A DNA stretch of 64,000 nt, from the NCBI GenBank assembly GCA_037952775.1, contig JBANAY010000004.1, forward strand, positions 1,922,001 through 1,986,000. Direction: 5' to 3'. This DNA is from Clonostachys chloroleuca (lineage: Eukaryota > Ascomycota > Sordariomycetes > Hypocreales > Bionectriaceae). Positions 55,354 to 64,000 of this stretch are shown piece after piece. How positions within the stretch are numbered: position 1 is the first letter of the stretch; each line of letters begins with the position of its first letter. The position numbers were made by a program, and so were the translations under genes. The notes below the pieces were generated by a model. It searched no databases, was not told where the DNA came from, and saw nothing but the letters and a program-made list of their open reading frames with translations.

Positions 55354-56859
55354 TGCTGGTCGGCGTCAGACACTGTCGAGGCCATGTTGGAGTTATGGAG
55401 TGTCTGTTGGTGTCTTGGCAATGCGTTAAAGCAGAGGATGGGTGGGAATTTTGCAGCTTGTATGCTCGCACTCGAGCTACACGGGTCGCACAGCCAGCAG
55501 GAGCCCTCCCCGGTGTTATTCTGCTGTCTCTGTGCACCACCAAAATCAAAGCGAACCAGGTGGAGGAGACAGAAATGTAGCCGCTCTCGCTTGTGCCAAC
55601 CAACCCACCGCCGGGCCACACCGATGCAGCGATCCTGGGCAGATGATCTCCCCTCGTCCTAGCTTCGCTGCAAATCACCGTGGGTCAAGCTGCTTGTTGG
55701 CAAGGCAGAATTCTCGGACGTGCCAGATGAGGCAGGCCTTGCGGGTTATTGGAGTGTCAACGCATGACGTGTGACCACTCCCAGCTGGTCAGACAGCATC
55801 GGGATGGAACTTCCCGGCAGCAGCAGCAGCGCTCCCGTCTGACCGTAATGGACCCCGTGTCCGTGCCCGCATGTTTGATCGCCCCCAACCAGGAATTTGT
55901 TGGGCCATTGAGAGAGCTCGAAAGCTCTGTAGGCCGTCATAAGCGCTTCAATATCCTACAAATGTATGGCAACCAGGGTTGGCATGCATCCAACACGCCA
56001 ACAACTCGCAGGAGTACGTCCGTCTCCGTCCTCTCCGCTTCACCGAATCACCCCTGACGGCATGCCAGTTTCCCTTCTTGTGAAGTTGCTGAGCCATCAT
56101 GAGGGGCACAGAGATGGGCGAATCGAGGGCCAGCAAGCAGTACTCGAGAGAACATTCTCGCAAGCGGTAGGTGGTCTCGGCAACCCCTGAACAAGGTAAC
56201 GGTGACTCGGCCTCCGTCGGGCGAGCCGTCGCACACTTTGGCCAGTCTGAGGACCAACCGGGCGAGCATATTTATGCCGGGAGCCTCCGTATCAGCTTGT
56301 GCTCGTTTTGGGAAGGAAGCCAAAAATGGCACCACCCCCATGATGCATGGGAGGAGGCATTGATCAGCCACTGCGGCATTTTCGCTATTGGCTGACCATC
56401 TGTCGGAGGCCTCACGAGAATATGTATCGTCGCGCGATGCTCAGCTGTTGCATAAACCCCGCCGCATTGCAGCGTTGCAAAGCGATCCTCCCCCTAGGGT
56501 GCGCCTCTGGACTATTGAGCTTGTTAGATCTTGTGAGATGAATATCCTAAGAGAAGCCGTACAAGAAGAAAGGTAGAACTGCAAATAACATCAGGGAGGA
56601 TGATGATCATGAGTAGTAGAGCATTTCTCATGATCCTCGCAATACGGCATTGCGATCGTCGGTCAATCCAGCAGAAGCAAAGCTTGATTCTAAACGAGAA
56701 TGATGGCGTGGCGAGAGTAGACAAGGGAGGTAGGGTGAGGCTGGCTATACTGCGAAGGAGGGAGAATCTAGTGCAGGCTGAGGTGGAGGATGGGAGGAAG
56801 TAGAGGTCAAAAATACATGTTCACAGGGCTGGATGTGGTCGACGTCTCTTATACGGGGG
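55354..56859. other. No recognised gene
   Basis: Many overlapping short frames on both strands. 56388-56610 (+) reads ADHLSEASREYVSSRDAQLL..., protein-like but unknown to me and without a clear start or partner exon. Confidence 0.35.
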
Positions 56860-57284
56860 TCACGTGATACACGGTCGAGCTTCCATGCGACGGGCACACC
56901 TTGCCCGAATGGGCGTGGCCGCTAAACTGGAGGCAGCAGCGAGTCCGCGGTTACTAGATGCAAGCTCGTCCCAGATCTTTTCTTGTTCCATTGCGAACTC
57001 GGTCCAAGGGATGACATGTCGTGGGTAGATCCGGCTGGAGGGGCCTGTCACGTCTCCTTGTGTCGTCAAGGAACGGTCAGTTACGGCCTCCACAGCTAGG
57101 CTGAGCGAATGGCATGTTTCGAGGTATTGCTGGAGTGGCAGCGGTTGAGATGCGCTTGCGTGTTCCTCGGCTTCTTCGGCTTCTCGACGTCGCTGTTGCT
57201 CTTCTTCGCGTTGTTGACATTCGTGCTGGGTATTACGCTCCGCAGCTTCTCGTCGACTCCTTTCCTGCAGTAGTTGGGGCCGTA
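56860..57284 (-). pseudogene. Fragment of a repeated fungal coiled-coil protein family
   Basis: Minus-strand frame from about 57284: LLQERSRREAAERNTQH, a Glu/Gln/Arg-rich coiled coil (QQREEEQQRRREAEEAEE), then YLETCHSLSLAVEAVTDRSL, TTQGDVTGPSSRIYPRHVIP and WTEFAMEQEKIWDELASS. The last blocks match a family of long unannotated Aspergillus proteins. A stop lies just upstream, and after WDELASS the sequence no longer resembles the family. Only an internal piece of a normally much longer gene remains. Confidence 0.55.
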
Positions 57285-59012
57285 GTTATTCAATGTTAAT
57301 GCCATCCATGGGCCTTGTCGTGTGATGGGGCTGACGCTTAGTGTTGATAATCGGCCGGTGGATGCACAAAGAGATCGAGCGCCACACCCTGCACAGCCAC
57401 ATCTATTAACAGAAGCAAAACACGTGATGTGGCTTCATAAACGGCTACTCCATGACTAATATTCTATTCGCTTGTGACGAACATCGACATCACGCTCAAT
57501 TTCGAGCGCACCCGACAACACCATCATCCGAGAATGTGGAGTCTATGACATTGACTGACATAATAATGCTAGCAGATGACAAATTTGTTGGTCAGCCGTA
57601 ATATCGCCATCTTTATCAATGCCCACTGATGATTGGACCGCCTAAATAGCGCACACACCCCTAATACGGATCAACCCCCTGCTCTGAGCTTAAGCTATTT
57701 CAGGCAGTAGCTGTTTCACCAGAAAGTGAGCGTTCATTACGGTCACCGTTTTCTTATTTAGGAAGGTGGTCTAAAGTGTATTAAAAATCATTCTTCGTAA
57801 ATGAAAATATCTAAGAGCAACGGCTGCTTTAAAGAGATACGTCAGGTTCCAAAGATGGAGGCCAAGGGATGACCTTTTAGATACCAATGCTCCCAGAATG
57901 CGAGGACATGACGGGATCGCGTGTTCTCGAATGGGTATGGTCGTATGTGGTTGTTGAAGCTATCGTGAAAGCTATATGCCCTAGTCTCCACTACAACACA
58001 AAATAGTATAATATGAAGCATTTCAGCCAAAAAGAACATAAAACAGCGGGTATTTGCTGGTCGTCACCGACTCAACTACCAATCTACCTTAGTTCATTCG
58101 AAGAACCGTTTGATCAAGAGGGATGATATTTGGATTGACATAAGATGATATCGTAGGGTATTTTTCTGAGGCACTTGCCACGAGGTATTCTGATAAGAGA
58201 AACCTGTGGTGAAGAAGAGTGTTTTTTCTTATGTACTTTGGAAAACATAGTGTTAAGCTACGCCTGTATCCTATCCTCCCTATCGGCAAACTTAGCTCTG
58301 ACTATACTGAACACTGTTGATTGTAAAGGATTAAGTTGCCCATAGATTAGGTTTCAAGGCAGCCCTGGCCTCAAGATCAGAAGCCTCCTCACATATACCG
58401 AATTCTCTCCGATTATATGTTAAATGCAGAAAAACAAAGAACCTCCCAGAATTTTAATGATCACCCATAACTAGAGTATTATACTTAAATATAATAAATA
58501 ACGAAGGGTAATCTACACCTGCTATTAGGAAACACAAAATTTCATTTCGAACTTCCCCTCTTCTAGGGCTCTAACCACACGCTCTAATTACTGCTACCTT
58601 GTCGACCGGCTAATTACATGTTTTGATCAGGGTGTATCTTCAACTTGCCCTCGGGAATATTCAATTAACTTTGATGACCTTGAAAAATATTTTTTTAGAC
58701 TACAAAGTCGTAGAGACTATTGTGATAAAGTAGTGATAACACATATGAATAAAAGGGGAAGTTTATTAGATAGTAAAAGGAGTTATTCGACAACTTGGGG
58801 AAGAGAACTGAAGCACAGTTTCAACGCTCATCTAAGTCCAGTTTAGTCCTAGCTAAATTCGAGTAGGAACCTGGCCCAGATTACATAATTATTGCTGAGT
58901 GGATAGCGGTGTATTTCCTGGGACAAAGGAGTTACTCGTACATCATGCCCTTCTAACCAAGTGGCGACGGAATTCGCACTCCTCAGTACAAACCCCTCGG
59001 GGAACCGCTGCC
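57285..59012. other. AT-rich intergenic region
   Basis: No supported gene or RNA. Frames at 57842-58039 and 58089-58289 (-) are short and unremarkable. Possibly old repeat-derived sequence. Confidence 0.5.
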
Positions 59013-59963
59013 ATGGCTGCGTTTGGATTCTTTCGTTACGTCTATCTCAAGGCACTAGTAACATTCATCCGTTCCCTTGTATTACTACGGGACAGCTTAT
59101 CACCCCGAATACCAGATTCGACCAAATGGCGTCAAATCCGCATCCCAACCCGTGATCCTGGCCGGTTCATCGAGGGCCGCGCGTATGGACCACAACCCCA
59201 GACATCCAACGGAAAGCTGCCAGTTCTCATCAATTGGCATGGCAGTGGTTTCGTAGTCCCCTTATTTGGCACCGACCACGCATTCTGTTCTCGTGTTGCT
59301 CGCGAAACTGGCTTCCTAGTACTGGACGTGGACTACCGCAAGGCGCCGGAGTGTCCATACCCGGGGCCTATCGACGATGTGGAGGACACTCTAAGGTGGA
59401 TTGCGAGTGAGGACCAGAAGGAGTTGCTGGGCGCCGACGCCAACCAAGTGGCCGTCTCCGGCTTCAGCGCGGGCGGCAATCTTGCGCTCGTAGCTGCATC
59501 GTCCTTGCGAGATGAGATCCAGGGGATAAACGTGCCTCTCGTCCTTGCGTTCTATCCCGTGACTGATATTTCCATCAACCCAGATGAGAAGACGGTACCG
59601 AACCCGATCACGCCCATCCCGAATTGGCTTGCCGGGCTTTTCAACGATTGCTACGCGCCAGACAAGACCGCCAGAACCAACCCGCGTGTCTCGCCAGGTC
59701 TGGCCGATCCGTCTTCTTATCCGGATACTGTGCTCATCATAACTTGTGAGGGCGACAACCTATCCCCAGAAGCCAATGATTTAGCTGCTAGAATCGATGC
59801 TGCTGATGACGGGAGAAGAACGGTCATTCATCGGTGTCTTCCAGGGGTCCCTCATGGATGGGACAAAGCATGCAAGGAGGGTACAAATGCCTGGGCGCAG
59901 AGGGAAGTTGCGTATTCTTTGGCAGTGGAAACTATCAAGGCGTCATTGAGGAGTCGAGGTTAG
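59013..59963 (+). CDS. Alpha/beta-hydrolase (HSL-type esterase/lipase)
   Basis: 316 residues from ATG 59013 (MAAFGFFRYVYLKALVTF, a hydrophobic N-terminal segment). Oxyanion-hole motif NWHGSGF (variant of HGGG), then DVDYRKAPECPYPGPIDD, nucleophile elbow GFSAGG (catalytic Ser), FYPVTDIS, acid residue in ITCEGDNLSPEA and catalytic His in PGVPHGWD. This is the hormone-sensitive-lipase/AB-hydrolase-3 layout, complete and in correct order. It hydrolyses carboxyl esters; the substrate is not predictable. It is convergent with the cupin gene and close to the P450, so it may belong to the same small pathway. The frame is open upstream of the ATG, but the extra residues do not look like the family. 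Confidence 0.88.
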   Translation: MAAFGFFRYVYLKALVTFIRSLVLLRDSLSPRIPDSTKWRQIRIPTRDPGRFIEGRAYGPQPQTSNGKLPVLINWHGSGFVVPLFGTDHAFCSRVARETGFLVLDVDYRKAPECPYPGPIDDVEDTLRWIASEDQKELLGADANQVAVSGFSAGGNLALVAASSLRDEIQGINVPLVLAFYPVTDISINPDEKTVPNPITPIPNWLAGLFNDCYAPDKTARTNPRVSPGLADPSSYPDTVLIITCEGDNLSPEANDLAARIDAADDGRRTVIHRCLPGVPHGWDKACKEGTNAWAQREVAYSLAVETIKASLRSRG

Positions 59964-60592
59964 ACCTTTCGGTTGGAGTGCGTGATATATTGGTGAACTT
60001 AAGGGTCCTTTCAATATCTAAAATCCTAGATATAGAAGGCAAAGTAGTGTTGTTCTGTAGCAACTTATTAGCATCACTATTTAGCTTCCAACTCTTGTCA
60101 CTTACTGATATTATCAGTAAATGAATTGTCCGTCTACTCGCGAAATCTCGTAAGATACAGATGAATATGAAGAACATAAGGTTTAACTTACGAATGAGGA
60201 AACGCATTTAAGAGGGATAGTTCGATATAGGCTGCAGAAGTTGACTTACTATACAGTTTATCTTGGCTAACTGAAAGGAGTCAAACACTCTAAGGTATCC
60301 AACCGACTATGTCTATGAGGTTCCTACAAAGGGAGTTTGTTGATTCCCAATTTCCCGAGCTTCTTCACCTTGAGAAACCATGACTCAAAGATCTCTACCC
60401 GTAACGAAATTGAGTTTCACGAAGAAAGAATATTTCGGTAATACAATATCTAAGCATTGATCACAGAGATATATTGATATTCATCTTATCGATATCCAGT
60501 AAAACGGAGCACTGTGAAGTCTCCAGACAACTCCGTCAAATATCGAAAGGAAATTTGCATTTTTTTTTTTTTTCACATGATAATTGATTTCC
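59964..60592. other. Convergent 3' intergenic region
   Basis: AT-rich, between two convergent stops; includes a T run of about 15 at 60560-60574. No gene. Confidence 0.6.
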
Positions 60593-61159
60593 TTAGTTAC
60601 TGTTTCCACTTGGGGGTATAGAACCCGAAGCTTCCCCCAAATCCTCCTTCAACGGCTGTCGATTCACCATCACCGGCTCAGAGTCCTGCAGGACAAAGAG
60701 CATGCGAGCCCATTCAGTCTGGCTGGGATTATACCAGGAGTGTATAGTACCTCTCTGCACAGCTACATCGCCGGGATAGAGGAGCCTCTTCTCCCCGGCG
60801 TCAAGCTCAAGTTCGAGAGTGCCAGAGATTACAACACCGTAATCCAAGCTTTGCGTGCGGTGCATCACAGGATTGTTGTCAGGTGCGAAATCTACGATGC
60901 GGCACACAGTTCCCTTGGGGTTGACCAGGCCGAGGTTTCCTGTTCCCATCAGAGCATCGTGCTTAGCAATGTCGTTGTCGTTGTCGAATGAAACGGGGAA
61001 CTCGGAGGTGGTATATACCACATTGAAGCCCATGGATTCGTTATCTGGGGAGGTCCATACTGCAGGACGCGTCTCTTGGAAGATCGCAGTCCCGTTCATG
61101 GGACTATGCCCGGTCACATAAGTTGTGAGGGGGCGTAAATTGGAGATTTGATTAGACAT
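60593..61159 (-). CDS. Cupin-domain protein
   Basis: 188 residues, ATG at 61159 (MSNQISNLRPLTTYVTG), intronless. The cupin core is RIVDFAPDNNPVMHRTQSLDYGVVISG, then GTLELELDAGEKRLLYPGDVAVQRG and TIHSWYNPSQTEWARMLFVL. The first motif carries HRTQSLDYG in place of the classical HxHxxxE, and the second has PGDxxxxxGxxHxWxN. Small fungal cupins like this often sit in secondary-metabolite or catabolic clusters, where some bind a metal and act as isomerases or cyclases. The role here is unknown. Same strand as the P450, starting 573 bp after its stop. Confidence 0.85.
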   Translation of the reverse strand: MSNQISNLRPLTTYVTGHSPMNGTAIFQETRPAVWTSPDNESMGFNVVYTTSEFPVSFDNDNDIAKHDALMGTGNLGLVNPKGTVCRIVDFAPDNNPVMHRTQSLDYGVVISGTLELELDAGEKRLLYPGDVAVQRGTIHSWYNPSQTEWARMLFVLQDSEPVMVNRQPLKEDLGEASGSIPPSGNSN

Positions 61160-61732
61160 GACGAATAGATATGATAGTGTGCGAAATGAAAGTTTCAACG
61201 ACAGTCCTAGAAATGTTGTTGTTAGCCAAGACAGAGGTTTGAAGAAATATATATCCAAAATCAGCCCACATATACCGAAGACTGATAAGCCACCTCATCA
61301 TTACTGTGATGCTTGCACAACTCCCTGATGCGGAAGGGATTGCTGACTGGGCAACAGCTCTTGTCTAATATAGTTGTTTGATTAACCGGAGAGACATGTT
61401 TCAGAGAGTGGGGGGACATGAACACAGACGACTTGCATTGCTTGTACCTCAGTGGGCAAACGTTCAGAGTCTTATGCGATATAAGGGTATCTACACGACT
61501 CATACATGCGAGAGATGTAGAAATATCTCAATTTCAGGTCTTTATACAGGTATTTGATTCATGCCAGAACCATAATGCAAAAATGTGCCAACTAATACCA
61601 CTGCCCTAATCCAAGCTTCAAACCGTATGACCACGATAACCAAAGAATCGAGTTCCGAGTATCCTCTCACGGGGATCTAAGACATTTTATGTTCTACATT
61701 GAAGTTGATCAATGTACAACCACTTTTACAAC
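61160..61732. other. Promoter region of the cupin gene
   Basis: Between the P450 stop (61733) and the cupin start; no gene seen. Confidence 0.6.
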
Positions 61733-63480
61733 TCACTCACTAGTCCTTGCTTCAGCAGCCGCGATCCATTCCTTTAGTCGCGATTCCGACCGAATCTTAA
61801 GGCCAATCTTGAACAGCTTCGGATCCGTAGTCAGCGCTGTAGGATTGGAGGAGCACTCAATCGCATCGATGATGGGTCGGTCTGCGGGGTTTCGAGCCGG
61901 ATGAATTTCGAAGGCAGTGATGAGGCGTATGTATGCCGTATAGAGCTCCCTATTGGCCAAGTGGGATCCTGCACACATACGAGAGCCTGCACCATACGCG
62001 TAGTGAGGTGTTCCACTCTCGGTGTCGTTTAGGAAACGTTCTGGGATGAACTTGTAGGGGGCCTTGAAACGTTGCTCATCGTAATCTGCCGCATATGCGT
62101 TCTATTAGGGTGAGAAGAAGAATATTAGCCACTGTGGATCACCGAGCCGATCTTCGAAATTGGGTAGCTTGCTCAAACTTACCATGAAAAATGTTGTTCC
62201 CGCAGGGATCACAGCGCCCTCATACGGAATGTCTTTAATGCTGGTGCGAGGCAAGCAAATAGGAATGACTGTCCAGAAACGAAGCGTCTCCTTGACGAGC
62301 GCAGTGATGTATGGGACCTTCTCCTCAACGAGGCACTTCTCCCATGCTTCACCGTCCGGGTACACCTTTTCGATTTCCTCTAGGGCCCGTGCTTGAACCG
62401 CCTGACCTTCAGGGGAAGAAAGAAAAGCGAGGCCCATGACCAAGTTCACGGGGACAGTGTCAAGTCCCGCAGAGACCATAGTCAAACAGATCGACTTGAT
62501 TTCGGCTATGCAGCAGTGTCAATAATATCAACAACATATTAAATAAGTTTTCGGAACAGCTAGGTAATTACCTTCGTTCAGCTTAGCCTCAGGATCCTTG
62601 AGAATGTTGCCCGTAATACAAGGCTTGTCAATTCCTGCAGCAATCTGCCCTTTGAGCTCATTGAGTAGTTTGGTGAGGTAGGCATCTCTTCTCAAGCGGA
62701 ACGACTCGGCCTCGGTGTTTTGCTTATTCCAAAGCCTCATAATCGGAACATAGTCTTGCCAGTTGTTGCTTGTCGACCTGAAATTGGAAACCCCTCGCTC
62801 CACCTGCGTGATCTCCTCAAGCATCTCATTGTTGATATTTCCATCGATGCGGATACCGTAGTTGAGGGTCAAGGAGGTGTTGAGCGCGAACCGGGCAAAG
62901 TACAGGGAGGGATCGACGTCGACAGCGCCACCTTTGCAATCAGCTGCCAGCTCCTTGATACTCGCTGTGGACTCAAGGTCGAGGATGGGCATGTAGGACT
63001 GGGTAGAGGGCCGATTGAGTGCCGTAGCTGCCGCTTTGCGACGAGCCTTGCATGAGTCGTCCCAGGGAGATGTGCCGATGGTGAAGCCCTGAGAGGAGGA
63101 GACTACGGAATGAAAGGTATGGAAGGTCGGGCGCGAGATCAAGGCAGACTGATGCGTGATCCAAAAATGCCTGACTGATTCATAGGAGTTGACAAAGATG
63201 ACCCTCTGTGAAAGATCTGTTAGCCATTGCCGCTCACTGTAATTGAATGGATGGACCATACCTTGTTACCAAGCCGTGTTTGAAAGACCGGACCGTATTT
63301 TTGTGCCCATTTCTGAGCTACACGGGCGTGGTCTGTACCCAGATGCCATAAGTTTCCCAGTATGGGCAACCCGGGAATTTCGGGGAGACCCTTGATTTTG
63401 GGTATATCAGTTGTGTTGAGCAGCCTGATAAGGAGGAACAGCACAGCAACAATGGCAATGCCAATGACTTGGTACGACAT
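61733..63480 (-). CDS. phacA: Cytochrome P450, CYP504-type phenylacetate 2-hydroxylase
   Basis: In Aspergillus, PhacA hydroxylates phenylacetate to 2-hydroxyphenylacetate, feeding the homogentisate route. Four exons: 63480-63262, 63205-62572, 62505-62183 and 62101-61733, with all phases consistent, giving 514 residues. Introns are 81 nt or shorter. One N-terminal ER anchor (VIGIAIVAVLFLLIRLL) precedes PKIKGLPEIPGLPILGN. Diagnostic stretches are SALISRPTFHTFHSVVSSSQ, GVSNFRSTSNNWQDY and ITGNILKDPEAKLNEAEIKS. The oxygen-binding I-helix reads MVSAGLDTVPVNL, the K-helix ETLR, and the heme loop YGAGSRMCAG with the axial Cys. Sequence is complete. It may be the orthologue or a paralogue; CYP504 genes occur in several copies in Eurotiales. 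Confidence 0.92.
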
Positions 63481-64000
63481 TTTGAATATTTGTACTCGTG
63501 CAATTCGCAACACAGGAAGGGGAAGAGTGGTAGAGGACTTGAAGGTAGAGTTCCAAACGAGAAATAGGCCTGGTGAGGGGAACCAGTTATATTTGGCTAA
63601 TTAGGATTACATTGATACTTCTTCTCACAGGGAACAACCGTCTGGAACGAGAGCGTATTACGTTCGAGCCGAGTCATCTGCCACCACTGGATGTCAAATG
63701 CCACCTCAGCCATCCAATTCCATGCGCGGGGTCCTCTGGAAGTTGGAGCGTGCGGGGTCCGAATCCGTGAATCCGAATCAATTCCGATTCCAGTTGATTC
63801 CGGCCGTTGGAGCTATGACATCAGTGGGTGTTGATTCGGCAGTTGAACGGAAATCAAAAAGAGAACATTCCTGTCAAGTATGATCCTGTTCGATTGGTGT
63901 CTCTCGCGACCCAGTAGTGAGTCACCCATTGCTAAGCTTGCTCTTCAACGGAATCAACTAGCTGGTGAGTATACCGAGTTGAGAGTTACTCAGATAGAGA
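63481..64000. other. Promoter region of the P450 gene
   Basis: No supported gene to the window edge. Repeated GAATCCG/GATTCCG/TTGATTC motifs at 63750-63840 are notable but unassigned. Confidence 0.4.

Noticed and set aside
1..64000. CRISPR arrays, bacterial operons, tRNA or rRNA genes
   Set aside because: No regular spacer arrays or recognisable structural RNA; introns and gene families show a fungal nuclear genome.

Overview
This window looks like an accessory, repeat-rich stretch of a filamentous ascomycete genome, most likely Eurotiales (Aspergillus/Penicillium-like). The evidence is many 48-77 nt spliceosomal introns with GTANGT donors and CTRAC-like branch sites, a PhacA-type CYP504 P450, an OdeA-type delta-12 desaturase, an NmrA-like reductase, and fungus-specific STAND/TPR, ankyrin and SANT gene families. 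Gene density is low. Intact metabolic genes sit among transposons and broken gene copies.

Layout: 1-5.1 kb holds the 3' end of an NmrA-like gene, the 5' stub of a second one, a small unknown gene and a Copia RNase H fragment with one LTR. 5.9-7.4 kb is a delta-12 desaturase with one frameshift. 9.4-23.0 kb is a complex of Helitron-like elements. The large one (about 12.78-22.96 kb) has 16-bp inverted ends, a Rep/PIF1-helicase gene on the minus strand and a divergent companion gene on the plus strand. To its left, in opposite orientation, lies a shortened relative with a decayed companion gene and a small array of repeated element ends. 23.4-30.2 kb has a frameshifted copy of an unknown family, a membrane RING-H2 gene, a dead small-heat-shock gene, an intact zinc alcohol dehydrogenase and an unknown gene. 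31.1-36.9 kb is a LINE with two intact ORFs. 37.7-42.1 kb is a large low-complexity nuclear-type protein. 43.2-57.3 kb contains a small Cys-rich protein, an ankyrin/two-TM fusion gene, a 5'-truncated STAND/TPR gene and two degenerate families. 59.0-63.5 kb is a metabolic group: alpha/beta-hydrolase, cupin and phenylacetate 2-hydroxylase-like P450.

The most notable observation is that the Helitron-like element carries a second gene, transcribed divergently from Rep/helicase, whose protein I do not recognise. A diverged copy sits in the same relative position in the neighbouring inverted relative, so it looks like a standing part of this lineage rather than a random capture. The hydrolase/cupin/P450 group may act in aromatic acid catabolism or a small secondary pathway; only the P450 assignment is specific.
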